A DNA stretch of 64,000 bases from Aggregatilineales bacterium (GCA_030834905.1 JAUQWZ010000006.1:310001-374000); one strand, 5' to 3'; positions 32,272 to 41,408 are shown, counted from the stretch's first letter. The notes: generated from the letters alone by a model not told the origin. Made by a program: numbers and translations.

Positions 32272-32355
32272 TTGCTTTATCCTGCCTTCAAAGGGGCGTA
32301 CCTGCGTGTGCGCCCTTCTCTCGCCTACTGCCTGCCTATCACCCAACGGTTGCCA

Positions 32356-33186
32356 ATGACGCCCGACAAACTTGAACACTATCTCACCACCTGGAATCTC
32401 TCCGACTCGCAGCCGCTGGCGCAGACCGTCACCAGTCACCTTTATACGGTGAAATCCGGTCAGGATCGTGCTGTGCTCAAGCTGCTGCTGCCCTATGGCT
32501 TAGAGGACGAGAGCCGGGGCGGCATCGCCCTCGCTTACTGGAACGGACACGGCGCAGTCCGTCTGCTCAACCGAAGCGCCGATGCCCAACTGCTGGAATA
32601 TGCCGACGGTGAAGACCTGGTGGCGCTCGTGCGGCGCGGCGAAGATGAACAAGCCACAGCGATTATCGCCGACGTGCTACACCAACTGCACACCAGCCCG
32701 CCGCCCTTTCCCGAAGGCTTGGTGCCGCTGAGGCGCTGGTTCCGTTCGCTTTTCAGAAAGGCGGACGAAGATCGGCAGGCAGGCAATAGCTCAGTGTACG
32801 TTAGAGCAGCCGACTTAGCAGAAAATCTACTCGCCGCGCCGCGCGACGTGGTCGTTCTCCACGGTGATATTCACCACGAGAACATCCGCTATCGCGACGG
32901 GCGCGGCTGGCTTGCCTTCGATCCCAAAGGTCTGGTTGGCGAGCGCACCTACGACACGGCGAATACGCTCTGCAATCCCTACGCCGTCAAGGAAATCGTC
33001 CATATTGAGGCGCGGCTGCTTAGGAATGCCGCCATCTTGGCAGACAGAACCAACATCGACCTTTCACGGCTGCTGGCGTTCCTGTTTGTCTACAGCGCTC
33101 TCAGCGCCTGCTGGTTTATCGAGGGCAAACAGGACCCCGACTATATGCTCAGAATCGCCGCTATCGTCGAGCCGCACCTGCGCTAG
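32356..33186 (+). CDS. APH(6)/hydroxyurea-kinase-like small-molecule phosphotransferase
   Basis: 276 aa. Protein-kinase-like fold of the aminoglycoside 6-phosphotransferase group (StrB/APH(6)). VLKLLLPYG holds the ATP-lysine region. The Brenner motif VVLHGDIHHENIRYR carries the catalytic Asp and the metal-binding Asn, and WLAFDPKGLVGERTYDTANT the DFG-like Asp. Such proteins phosphorylate streptomycin or hydroxyurea, but chromosomal members may serve other sugars or metabolites, so resistance should not be assumed. ATG 32356 is chosen; a longer frame opens at TTG 32272. Confidence 0.8.
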   Translation: MTPDKLEHYLTTWNLSDSQPLAQTVTSHLYTVKSGQDRAVLKLLLPYGLEDESRGGIALAYWNGHGAVRLLNRSADAQLLEYADGEDLVALVRRGEDEQATAIIADVLHQLHTSPPPFPEGLVPLRRWFRSLFRKADEDRQAGNSSVYVRAADLAENLLAAPRDVVVLHGDIHHENIRYRDGRGWLAFDPKGLVGERTYDTANTLCNPYAVKEIVHIEARLLRNAAILADRTNIDLSRLLAFLFVYSALSACWFIEGKQDPDYMLRIAAIVEPHLR

Positions 33187-33194
33187 AGGCGGGT

Positions 33195-33362
33195 TATGCA
33201 CTTTCGACCCCTCATCCTTCAATTCGTGGCGAACAACGGATACGACAATACCACCGTGATTGCCAAGCCATAATTTGCCCCGTGGAAACCTCACCCCTGT
33301 CTCGCTGCGCTCGCCTTCCCTTCTCCACTCAGTGGAAAGGGGATTGAGGGGTGAGGTCTGTA
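33195..33362. repeat. CTCACCCCT/AGGGGTGAG dispersed palindrome, copy 3
   Basis: ATGCACTTTCGACCCCTCATCC at the left resembles the beginning of the element at 61387. AACCTCACCCCTG (33291-) pairs with GGGGTGAGGTC (33347-), and CTTCTCCACT with AGTGGAAAGG inside. It fills the gap between two convergent genes and may terminate both. Confidence 0.6.
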
Positions 33363-33382
33363 ACCAGCAATCAGGGTGCGGG

Positions 33383-35359
33383 CTAGACGCTCTCCATTTC
33401 CAGGTATTCCTGGCGAATCACATCCGCCTGTTCGATCCCCAGAATTTGCAGCATCCGCTGGATACGATCCGCCTTGTTCTCGGCGTCGGACGCCGACCAG
33501 GTGCGGCTCTTTAGCTCGATGAACAGCCCCGGCAGCGCCGGATCGGTCACGCGATCAACGTTGATGTAAAACAGCACGTCCTGATAGTGAATGTGCCAGC
33601 GGCGGCGGTCTTTTTGCAGTTCGCGCTCGGTGGTCGGCTTGAAGTATTCGCGGTAGAAGCGCAGCGGGCGGTCAGCGTCGGCGATAAACCGCGAGTGCGA
33701 CAGCAGCACCGTCGAATTGAACTCGCGCTCCTTGGTCGGCATGGTCAGTGTCAGGCGGCTGCGCACGCTGATGACATTTCCAGAGTCATCTACCAGGTCA
33801 TCCTCGCGGTAGCGCACCCGCCCCTGATCGGGATCTTCAAACAGGAAGTAGGTGTCGTACTGGCGATAGTGGATGTATTTCAGGATGTGGACATCCGGGT
33901 GCTGGAGCAGGCGCTTGATCTGTTCCTCGTCGCGCAGCGCCGCCTTCACCTGCACCTCGAAGCTCTCCGAACGCTCGATGCCGCCAATCGCCAGCAGCTT
34001 GCTCAGAACGCTTTCCTCACGCTTGCGCAGGAAAGCGTCAATCCTGTGGGCGATCTCCTGCGCCTGTTCCGCCAGCGCCATCTCATCCAGAGTCAGCAGC
34101 TTTCGATCACGCATCAGCCAGCGCCCATTGCACAGTACGTGCGCCACGTCCGAAGCGTGCCCAGCGTAGACAATGCGCGAATAGACGGCGTTTGGATCGC
34201 GATCAAAATGCGGGACGTTATGAATCGGCTTGGAGTCCATCACCAGCATGTCGGCGCGCTTGCCAGCTTCAAGGCTGCCGGTGATGTCGCCGATAAACAG
34301 CGCTTCCGCGCCCTGCCGGGTCGCCATCAGCAGCGCCTGCCGCGCGGGCAGCGCCGTCGGGTCGTTGGCAGCCGTCTTAGCGAGGATCGCCGCCAGCCGA
34401 ATTTCCTCGAACATATCAAGATCGTTGTTGCTGGCGGGTCCGTCGGTGCCGATGCCAACCGTCATCTCGTGCTTCAGCATCTGGGTGATCGGCGCGATGC
34501 CGCTTGCCAGCTTGAGGTTGCTGGTCGGGTTGTGGGCAACCGTCGCGTCGTTCTCCTTCAGGATCGCCATATCGTGCTGCGAAACATGGACGCAGTGCGC
34601 CGCCAGCACCTTCGCGTCAAACAGCCGGATCGTATCCATATGTTTGACGACTGACATATCAAATTCTTCGAGACTTTCCTCTTCTTCCAGCTTCGTCTCG
34701 GAGATGTGCGTCAGCAGCGGCACGTCAAATTCCTGCGCCAGCGCCGCGCACCGCGCCATGACCTCGTCGGTATTGGAATAGGGCGCGTGCGGCGCAACCG
34801 CCGGAGTGATCAGCGGGTGACCGCGCCACTCCTCGATGAAGCGGCGGCAGTAGCTCAGGCTGTCCTCATAGGTTTCGGCGTCCGGCGCGGGAAACTTTGC
34901 CACCGTCTGCCCCAACACGCCGCGCAGCCCGGCTTCGGCGGTCGAAGCCGCCACATCCGCCTCGTAGTAATACATATCCGCGAACGCCGTAATGCCGCTG
35001 CGAATCATCTCGGCGCAGGCAAGGCTCGTCCCTAAACGGCAAAACTCCGGGCTGACGAATTCGCGCTCGGTCGGGATCATATACCCCAGCAGCCACACGT
35101 CCAGCCGCAGGTCATCCGCCACGCCGCGCAGCAGCGTCATCGGCACGTGGGTGTGCGCGTTTACAAGTCCGGGCACGATGTACTGCCCGGCGCAGTCCAC
35201 TACATTGTCCGACTCATACTGAGCCAGTACGTCGGCGCGCCCGCCCACCGCCACGATGCTGTCGTCGCGGATCGCCACCGCCCCATCGGGAAATACGTCA
35301 AAAGTACGGTTCATGGTGACGACCATACCGCCGCTGAGTATCGTATCCACTCGTTCCAT
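33383..35359 (-). CDS. amidohydrolase (MTA/SAH deaminase-like) fused to a CYTH-like domain
   Basis: 658 aa from ATG 35359 (AGAGGA at 7 nt); the longer frame has no support. Residues 1-440 are an amidohydrolase of the MtaD/SsnA/TrzA group: the metal pair VNAHTHVP (His69, His71), APHAPYSNTD, LLTHISET, AHCVHVSQHD and GTDGPASNNDLDMFEE. They probably deaminate S-adenosylhomocysteine, methylthioadenosine or a similar purine. Residues about 460-655 are CYTH-like: FEVQVKAAL (the E-x-E-x-K site), RVRYREDD, SRLTLTMP, WHIHYQDVLFYINVD and FIELKSRTW. CYTH proteins bind triphosphates and divalent metals. The two halves are joined by a helical linker (AQEIAHRIDAFLRKREESVL). I do not know this fusion as a described enzyme. 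Confidence 0.82.
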   Translation of the reverse strand: MERVDTILSGGMVVTMNRTFDVFPDGAVAIRDDSIVAVGGRADVLAQYESDNVVDCAGQYIVPGLVNAHTHVPMTLLRGVADDLRLDVWLLGYMIPTEREFVSPEFCRLGTSLACAEMIRSGITAFADMYYYEADVAASTAEAGLRGVLGQTVAKFPAPDAETYEDSLSYCRRFIEEWRGHPLITPAVAPHAPYSNTDEVMARCAALAQEFDVPLLTHISETKLEEEESLEEFDMSVVKHMDTIRLFDAKVLAAHCVHVSQHDMAILKENDATVAHNPTSNLKLASGIAPITQMLKHEMTVGIGTDGPASNNDLDMFEEIRLAAILAKTAANDPTALPARQALLMATRQGAEALFIGDITGSLEAGKRADMLVMDSKPIHNVPHFDRDPNAVYSRIVYAGHASDVAHVLCNGRWLMRDRKLLTLDEMALAEQAQEIAHRIDAFLRKREESVLSKLLAIGGIERSESFEVQVKAALRDEEQIKRLLQHPDVHILKYIHYRQYDTYFLFEDPDQGRVRYREDDLVDDSGNVISVRSRLTLTMPTKEREFNSTVLLSHSRFIADADRPLRFYREYFKPTTERELQKDRRRWHIHYQDVLFYINVDRVTDPALPGLFIELKSRTWSASDAENKADRIQRMLQILGIEQADVIRQEYLEMESV

Positions 35360-35468
35360 ATCGTTCCTCTCGCGCTCAGGCGGTGTGCCGCCGTTCGCAG
35401 TGCCTGAAGAAAGTGGCGGTATTGTAACGCAACTTCGCCGCCCGCCCATTTTCGGCACCAGCAACACC

Positions 35469-35693
35469 ATGGGCATTATCGCCATCCTCATCGGGTTGGT
35501 ACAGGGGGACACTCACCAGATCGTTGTGCGCGACGTGATCATCAGCGGCGTCGATGCGCCGCCTCGCCATCAGCGGGAAATCGGGCAGCTTACGCTTCGC
35601 GCGTGGCGCGGTTACGAGCGCAGCGCCTTAGCCGCAGCCGGCATCACGACCATCGGCAGGCGGTTGATGGAAGAGGAGGGCATTTTCTTCTAA
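35469..35693 (+). CDS. possible 74-aa hypothetical protein
   Basis: Open frame from ATG 35469 ending RRLMEEEGIFF, with a short hydrophobic start (GIIAILIGLVQG) and a charged tail (RAWRGYERSALAAAGITTIG). No ribosome binding site. It lies divergently in the 445-nt gap between the amidohydrolase gene and 35805. The reading frame extends upstream on the opposite strand of the amidohydrolase gene, so it may be chance. Confidence 0.25.
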   Translation: MGIIAILIGLVQGDTHQIVVRDVIISGVDAPPRHQREIGQLTLRAWRGYERSALAAAGITTIGRRLMEEEGIFF

Positions 35694-35713
35694 CGTGATC
35701 ACGTTGAGGCGTG

Positions 35714-35737
35714 CAGGGCGCGGCGTGTCGCGCCCTG
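35714..35737. repeat. AGGGCGCG/CGCGCCCT palindrome
   Basis: AGGGCGCG (35715-35722) against CGCGCCCT (35729-35736), loop GCGTGT. Similar palindromes around GGGGCGCAGC are at 46235-46260 and 63825-63852. Confidence 0.6.
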
Positions 35738-35804
35738 ATTTCGCGTTCCGCAACGTCTCTTATGCTGAGGAGATAAAGGCAGTGGTTCTACCGTCCGGCG
35801 GCGC

Positions 35805-36032
35805 TTATCTGTCCGATTCGTAGTAGCTGATGCCCGCCTCGGTAATGTGAACCTGATTCTCTGAAGCCTTGCCCACCCACTTCGCCAGCGGCGGTTCGTG
35901 CTTGGTAAGCGCCGTAATCGCCGGTTTTAACCCCACGTAGCGCAGCGGGCTGGAAACCCTATCACGATGCTTGTAGAGAATCGCCAGCGCCTGCCATTCG
36001 GAATAGTTGAGACGATCTGCTTTTGCTTCCAT
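35805..36032 (-). CDS. small hypothetical protein, winged-helix-like
   Basis: 75 aa. The layout helix-helix-helix-wing is suggested by LNYSEWQALAILYKHRDR, LKPAITALTKHE, AKWVGKASENQVHITEAGISYY. The ITEAG..YY ending is like the wing of MarR- or PadR-type small DNA-binding domains. GGGAAG is about 8 nt before ATG 36032. No relative recognised with certainty. It stands alone between divergent and repeat-bearing regions. Confidence 0.55.
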   Translation of the reverse strand: MEAKADRLNYSEWQALAILYKHRDRVSSPLRYVGLKPAITALTKHEPPLAKWVGKASENQVHITEAGISYYESDR

Positions 36033-36420
36033 CAGTCATACTTCCCTTCACCAATCACCTGAACAGGCGGCGGGCTGCCCCGATGATGTATCAAGTTTGA
36101 ACCAACGGCGTGGGAAATTGAAGGCAGTCAGTTTTCCAACCATTCACTCGCGCGTCGCCAGCGAACTGCACCGTCAGGAATGGGCTTTCAGGGATGATCC
36201 GCCGTATATGGGCGATTGACAACCGAGTGGTTGGCGGCAGAACTGCTCAGAGATCGCCTGATCATATCGCATGACACGTCAACATACGAATTTCGCCTGC
36301 ATTGCGCACCCACAATTCCTGCTGTCCTGGCGGTTCAAAACCGGGCGCATCCACAAAGAAAAAAGTTGAGTCTTTTTGCGGAAGCGCGTAAACTTCATCA
36401 AGTACCGCAAGGAAGCTAAT
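36033..36420. other. 388-nt intergenic region
   Basis: No gene or dispersed repeat that I can support. A small inverted repeat AAAAAGTTGAGTCTTTTT lies near 36360-36377, 44-60 nt before the next start. A TTGACA at 36216-36221 has no -10 partner at a proper distance. Confidence 0.4.
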
Positions 36421-38499
36421 ATGCTGAGACGTCTCCGCCTTCAACCTCAAACCCTGATGCTGCTCGAAGCCGGACTGATCGGCTTGTTCTTCATTCAGGC
36501 GCTGCGCTTTCTCGTCGCTATGGTGTACAGCCGGGTTGCGGGCGCTGCTGCCGCCCTGGGGCTGCAAGCCCTCGGCGTCGAGCCGCTGACCAACTCCGCA
36601 CCCGATCCGGCAGTCGTCAGCAGCGAAGTCACCTTCCTGGTCTACATGCTGGCGCTGCCACTGCTGGCGGTGGTGCTGGGGCGAATCCGCCCAATCATCG
36701 TCATCGCGGCAGCCATCGTCGCTGCCGGGCGTGCCATGATGTTTGGCAGCGCCGGGCTGACCGAAACCAGCGCCGCCGCGCTGGTCGTGGGCGGCGGGCT
36801 GATGTATCTCGCCATGCTCGTCCGTGACCGCGTCCAGTTGGTGCCCTACTTCTTCGTCATCGCCATCGCCGCCGACGGACTGTTCCGCGCCGTCGGCAAC
36901 ACGCTCGATCCGTCGTGGTCGCCCGCCTATGAGCAGGTGCAGATCGCCCTCTCCATAGCCGCCGTCATCCTCGCCGTCGTCGCCTATCTCTGGGATGATC
37001 GTCAGGAACGCCCCGATGTCCCCGCGCCGCGTTACGGCTTGCTGCCCTTCTGGGGCGGGATCGGGCTGGGCGGGCTGCTGTTCATCGAGCTGGCACTGCT
37101 GGCGCTGCCCAACGCGGTCGCCGGGCGCGCCGACGCCGACTATACCACCTTCGTGCCTTTCATTACGCTGGCAACCCTGCTGCCGATCATCCCCTTCGTC
37201 CGGTCGCGCGCCCGCAGCTTCCTCGGCTTGTTTGAGGGCAGCGTGCGCGGTTGGCTGTGGATGCTGCTGGTCATTCTGCTGATCGTCTTCGGCACCCGCT
37301 TTCAGGGGGCTGTCGCGGGCGCGGCGCTGGTGATCGCCCAGTTCGGCGTCAGCATGATGTGGTGGTGGCTGGCGCGTCCGCGCAGTGAGAAGGAACGCAG
37401 CTTCGGCGGTTTGTGGCTGATTCTCGGCATCCTCATCTTTGGGCTGCTGGTGCTCGGCGACAACTTCACTTATGAATATGCCTACGTCCGCAATCTGTCG
37501 GGCAGCCTCTCCTTCCTGAACGACGTGATTCCGCCGCTGCTGCGCGGCTTCCGGGGACTGGGGTTGGGGCTGCTGCTGTTGGGCGTGTTCCTCGCCGCCC
37601 TGCCCATGACGCAGACGCAGCGCCGCATCCCCTGGACGAGTGGCTCGCTGCCGCTGTCGCTGTTCACGCTTCTCGTCGCTGCCGCCGCCACCGTCGGCGC
37701 GGCTTACGCTGCCAGACCGCCGGTTGTCCCCGGTATTCGCGGCGTCGAAAACACCCGCATCGGCACGTACAACATCCACAGCGGCTTTGACGAGTTCTAC
37801 AACTATGACCTCGAGGCGGTTGCCCGTACCATTCAGCAAAGCGGCGCCGATGTCGTCCTGCTTCAGGAGGTCGATGCCGGGCGCGCCACCAGCTTTGGAG
37901 TCGATCAGACTCTGTGGCTGGCGCGGCGGCTGGGCATGGATCGCCGCTTCTATCCCACTAACGAAGGTCTGTTCGGTCTTGCCGTCCTCTCGCGAATGCC
38001 AATTGCCTTTGACGACGGCGAACTGCTCACCAGCCCCGGTCAGCAGACCGGCTTACAGCGGGTGCAGCTTCAGCCGGAACAGGGAGTCGTCGTCACCGTC
38101 TACAACACCTGGCTGGAATACCTGCTCGAGGTCACCAGCGAAGACGCGCTTGAGGAACAGCAGCAGGCGCAGCAGGTACAGCTAAACGAGATCTTCACCA
38201 TCATCGCCCGCCATCATCCAGGCGGGGTGCTTGGGCGAACGGTGCTTGGCGGTACCTTCAACAACGTGCCCGATTCGCCGCTGCTTCAGCAGGTTCGCGC
38301 CGCTGGCTTCAGCAATCCGTTCGCCGGCTATCCGCTGGAACTGGGCGCGACGCTGGTGCGTTCGGGCGTCACCCGCGCCGTGTTCGACTATCTGTGGCTG
38401 CGCAGCCTGCCGGTTGACGAAGGCGCGCTGGTGCTGGATACGTCGGCGTCCGACCATCGGATGGCAGTCGTCGGCGTGCTGATCGAGCGCATACCGTAA
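36421..38499 (+). CDS. polytopic membrane protein with C-terminal endonuclease/exonuclease/phosphatase domain
   Basis: 692 aa; ATG 36421 with AAGGA at 8 nt. The first about 430 residues form roughly eleven hydrophobic helices. The last about 245 residues are an EEP-fold domain: IGTYNIHSGFD (Asn), VVLLQEVDAG (metal Glu), VLGGTFNN where GDFN is usual (Asp replaced by Thr), and SDHRMAVVG (catalytic Asp-His). This layout resembles proteins that act on lipids or GPI-like anchors at a membrane face; the topology predicts an extracytoplasmic catalytic side. The missing Asp in GDFN may weaken activity. Substrate unknown. Confidence 0.8.
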   Translation: MLRRLRLQPQTLMLLEAGLIGLFFIQALRFLVAMVYSRVAGAAAALGLQALGVEPLTNSAPDPAVVSSEVTFLVYMLALPLLAVVLGRIRPIIVIAAAIVAAGRAMMFGSAGLTETSAAALVVGGGLMYLAMLVRDRVQLVPYFFVIAIAADGLFRAVGNTLDPSWSPAYEQVQIALSIAAVILAVVAYLWDDRQERPDVPAPRYGLLPFWGGIGLGGLLFIELALLALPNAVAGRADADYTTFVPFITLATLLPIIPFVRSRARSFLGLFEGSVRGWLWMLLVILLIVFGTRFQGAVAGAALVIAQFGVSMMWWWLARPRSEKERSFGGLWLILGILIFGLLVLGDNFTYEYAYVRNLSGSLSFLNDVIPPLLRGFRGLGLGLLLLGVFLAALPMTQTQRRIPWTSGSLPLSLFTLLVAAAATVGAAYAARPPVVPGIRGVENTRIGTYNIHSGFDEFYNYDLEAVARTIQQSGADVVLLQEVDAGRATSFGVDQTLWLARRLGMDRRFYPTNEGLFGLAVLSRMPIAFDDGELLTSPGQQTGLQRVQLQPEQGVVVTVYNTWLEYLLEVTSEDALEEQQQAQQVQLNEIFTIIARHHPGGVLGRTVLGGTFNNVPDSPLLQQVRAAGFSNPFAGYPLELGATLVRSGVTRAVFDYLWLRSLPVDEGALVLDTSASDHRMAVVGVLIERIP

Positions 38500-38509
38500 A
38501 AGCGGCAGT

Positions 38510-38608
38510 TACAAGTCGAAAGTACAAAGTGTGAGGGACTTGTATCCCTTCAACTTTTCACTTTCGACTTTTGACTCATTACTCAATACTCATCTTTCAG
38601 CACTCACT
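38510..38608. repeat. dispersed AAGTTGAAAG-type element, copy 2
   Basis: AAGTCGAAAGTACAAAGTG on the left and CAACTTTTCACTTTCGACTTTTGACTC on the right, followed by ACTCAATACTCATC. Same words as at 16779 and 41409. It ends 16 nt before the next gene start. Confidence 0.65.
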
Positions 38609-38624
38609 ATCGAGGATTCTGACT

Positions 38625-39269
38625 GTGGACTCACTTCTACCGATCACGAACCTGCCCCTGTTCCTTGCGGCTGCGCTGGTGCTGGTAGTCACGCCGGGAC
38701 CCGCCGTTCTCTACATCGTCACCCGCAGCGTCGATCAAGGGCGAAAAGCCGGGCTGGCTTCGGTGCTCGGCGTCGAAGTGGGCAATCTGTTCCATGTGCT
38801 GGGCGCGGCGCTGGGCATTTCGGCGGTGCTGCTGTCGTCGGCGCTGGCATTTGACGTGGTGAAGTATCTGGGCGCGGCGTATCTGATCTACCTCGGCATC
38901 CGCAAGCTCACGTCCCGGGACGAGCCTGGCGACGTGCAGTTTGGCGAGCAAAAAAGCCTGCGGCGCATCTTCTCGCAGGCAGTGATCGTCGCCATCCTCA
39001 ACCCAAAGACGGCGCTGTTCTTCTTCGCCTTTTTGCCCCAGTTTGTCGATCCGTCACGCGGCTCGGTGACGCTTCAGATGGTCATCCTCGGGCTGATCGT
39101 GGTCACCATCGCCATCATCTCCGACAGCCTGTATGCGCTGGCGGCAGGCACCGCCGGACAGTGGCTGCGCGGCAGCCTGCGCTATCTGCGCTTCCAGCGC
39201 TATTTCACCGGGACCGTGTACATCGGGTTGGGAATTACGGCGGCGCTGACCAGCGCCAATCGTAAGTAG
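38625..39269 (+). CDS. LysE-family exporter
   Basis: 214 aa from GTG 38625, with GAGG about 9 nt upstream. Six hydrophobic helices as usual for LysE/RhtB. The first helix motif ALVLVVTPGPAVLYIVTRS is the family signature. Then GLASVLGVEVGNLFHVLGAALG, VKYLGAAYLIYLGIR and AILNPKTALFFFAFLPQFV. Members export amino acids such as lysine, homoserine or threonine by proton antiport. The substrate cannot be assigned. Confidence 0.9.
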   Translation: MDSLLPITNLPLFLAAALVLVVTPGPAVLYIVTRSVDQGRKAGLASVLGVEVGNLFHVLGAALGISAVLLSSALAFDVVKYLGAAYLIYLGIRKLTSRDEPGDVQFGEQKSLRRIFSQAVIVAILNPKTALFFFAFLPQFVDPSRGSVTLQMVILGLIVVTIAIISDSLYALAAGTAGQWLRGSLRYLRFQRYFTGTVYIGLGITAALTSANRK

Positions 39270-39285
39270 AGCGCAGGCAAAGACG

Positions 39286-39984
39286 CTATTCTTCCTGGTC
39301 ACCCTGCCGTCGCAGCGCGTCGTGCGCGGCAGACTGCGACGCCGCCTGCTTGCTGCGTCCAGTGCCGCTGCCGACGACGCGCTCGCCGATCAGCACCTCA
39401 ACGGTGAACTCGCGCTCGTGATCGGGACCGGTCATGCTGACGGTGCGGTACTGGGGCGTCAGGTTGTATTCCGCCTGGCTGTATTCCTGCAGCAGACTGC
39501 GCGCGTCCTTGTCAAGCTGTTCCTGAATGACCTGTTCCAACCGTTCTTCAAGACGAGGCATCAGAAATTCGCGGACGCGCTCGATGCCCTGATCGAGATA
39601 CAGCGCCCCAATCAGCGCCTCGAAAGCACCGCACAGGTTATTCACCCGCGTCCGTCCGCCGCCCTGTTCCTCGCCCTTTCCCATACGCAGCGCTTCACCC
39701 ACGCGGCAGTCTTCCGCCAGCCGCGCCAGCGATTCGGTCCGTACCAGCGCCGAACGCAGGCGGGTCAAGTCCCCTTCATCCACGTCGGGGAAGCGGTGGT
39801 ACAGCATTTCCCCGGCGATGAAATCGACGACCGCGTCGCCCAGAAATTCCAGACGCTCGTTATCGACCGCCTCAGGGTCATCATGTTCGTTAACATAGGA
39901 TCGATGAGTCAGCGCCTGCTGAAGCAGACGTTCATCGTTAAACGCAAGCTGGTTGTAGTCCTGAAATCGCTGTCTGGTTATCAC
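39286..39984 (-). CDS. rnc: ribonuclease III
   Basis: 232 aa. Cuts double-stranded RNA in rRNA and mRNA processing. The RNase III signature is NERLEFLGDAVVDFIAGE, with further catalytic residues in the second helix (CGAFEALIGALYLDQG). A dsRNA-binding domain fills the last 75 residues (SLLQEYSQAEYNL ... RSKQAASQSAAHDALRR). GTG start at 39984. It lies 73 nt downstream of fabF, the common fabF-rnc order. Confidence 0.95.
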   Translation of the reverse strand: MITRQRFQDYNQLAFNDERLLQQALTHRSYVNEHDDPEAVDNERLEFLGDAVVDFIAGEMLYHRFPDVDEGDLTRLRSALVRTESLARLAEDCRVGEALRMGKGEEQGGGRTRVNNLCGAFEALIGALYLDQGIERVREFLMPRLEERLEQVIQEQLDKDARSLLQEYSQAEYNLTPQYRTVSMTGPDHEREFTVEVLIGERVVGSGTGRSKQAASQSAAHDALRRQGDQEE

Positions 39985-40057
39985 TCACTGACCTGCATCC
40001 TGGCTGCTGGAAAAACTGCGAGAGCCTGAAACTGGCGCTCGCGTTTCCATCGTCCAC

Positions 40058-41302
40058 TCAATTGCTAAACGTTCTGAAAATCAGCGACACGTTATGCCCG
40101 CCAAAGCCAAACGAGTTGCTCATAATGATCGACGCTGGCAGTTCGCGCGCCGTGTTGGGCACGTAATCGAGGTCACACTCCGGGTCAGCCTCGTCGAGAT
40201 TGATGGTTGGCGGGATAATCTGATCGCGCAGGGCGAAGATCGAAAACGCCGCTTCAAAGGCTGCCGTCGCGCCCATCGCGTGTCCGGTCATGCTCTTGGT
40301 CGAACTCATCGGTACGTTGTAAGCATGTTCGCCAAATACCTGTTTGATGGCTTTCGTCTCCATCACGTCGTTCAGCCCGGTTCCGGTACCATGCGCGTTG
40401 ATGTAGTCAATGTCCTGCGGGTTGAGTCTGGCGTCGTTCAGCGCCAGGCGCACCGCGTTGGCAGCACCAATCCCTTCCGGATGCGGCGCGGTGATGTGAA
40501 ACGCATCCGAAGTCGAGCCATAGCCCACGACTTCCGCCAGAATATTCGCGCCGCGCGCCTTTGCTACGTCCAGCGCTTCCAGCACAACCACACCCGCGCC
40601 TTCGGCAAACACCAGTCCGGGACGATTAAGGGCGAATGGACGGCAGGCGCGCTCCGGGTTGTCGTTTTCGCGCGAACAAGCGCCGGTGCGGTCAAAGGCG
40701 GCTATGCCGATGCCGAAGATCGGGGCTTCGCTGCACCCCGCCAGCGCCTGATCGATGCGTCCCAGCCGGATCAGGTCAACCGCGTGTCCGATGCAGTCAG
40801 CCCCCGTCGCGCAGGCAGAAATCGGCACGTAGCTGGGACCCGTCGCCCCGATTTCAATGCTCACCAGATCGCTGCCGCCGTTGACCATCAGCATCGGGAT
40901 GCCAAAAGGCGTAATCCGTCGCGGATCGCCCGTCTGGAAAATAACTTCGCACTCGCGATAATAACTGCTGACGCCGCCCACCGAGGAACCGATGATAACG
41001 CCGGTGCGCTGGCGATTCTGGTCGTTCACCTCAAGCCCGGAGTCACGCATCGCTTCCTGGGCGGCTGCCGACACAAACTGCTGATATAAATCGCGGCGGC
41101 GCACTTCTTTGGCGGGAATGTAGCGCTCTGGCTGCCAGTCCTTGACTTCGGCGGCAATGCGCACGTTGAACTTACTGGCGTCAAAGCGGGTGATTGGTCC
41201 GATGCCGCTTTTGCCAGCCTTGATATTTTCCCAAGATTCCTCAGCGTTCATCCCCATTGGGGATACCATGCCAAGTCCGGTCACAACAACACGTCGAGAC
41301 AT
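40058..41302 (-). CDS. fabF: beta-ketoacyl-ACP synthase II
   Basis: 414 aa. Elongates acyl-ACP with malonyl-ACP in fatty acid synthesis. Catalytic triad Cys-His-His: SACATGAD, NAHGTGTGLND and SMTGHAMGAT. Other marks: VVVTGLGMVSPMG and NSFGFGGHNVSLIF at the end. AGGAG 5 nt before the ATG at 41302. acpP is not adjacent on the upstream side, where the molybdopterin genes lie. Confidence 0.95.
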   Translation of the reverse strand: MSRRVVVTGLGMVSPMGMNAEESWENIKAGKSGIGPITRFDASKFNVRIAAEVKDWQPERYIPAKEVRRRDLYQQFVSAAAQEAMRDSGLEVNDQNRQRTGVIIGSSVGGVSSYYRECEVIFQTGDPRRITPFGIPMLMVNGGSDLVSIEIGATGPSYVPISACATGADCIGHAVDLIRLGRIDQALAGCSEAPIFGIGIAAFDRTGACSRENDNPERACRPFALNRPGLVFAEGAGVVVLEALDVAKARGANILAEVVGYGSTSDAFHITAPHPEGIGAANAVRLALNDARLNPQDIDYINAHGTGTGLNDVMETKAIKQVFGEHAYNVPMSSTKSMTGHAMGATAAFEAAFSIFALRDQIIPPTINLDEADPECDLDYVPNTARELPASIIMSNSFGFGGHNVSLIFRTFSN

Positions 41303-41408
41303 ACAGACTCCTGTCGAGAGGGTGTCCTCACGCGCATTATTGCCGAGAGCCTACCATAGAGGATGCGCGAACGCCAGCGAAATACAGGGCAAAAAGCAGC
41401 CGAAAGGA

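Noticed and set aside
32356..33186. Calling the APH(6)-like gene an antibiotic-resistance gene
   Set aside because: The fold and motifs fit, but chromosomal members with other substrates are common and the neighbours are sugar genes.
36262..37839. 525-codon minus-strand frame rich in His/Gln/Asp
   Set aside because: Antisense of the hydrophobic helices of the membrane EEP gene; typical shadow composition.
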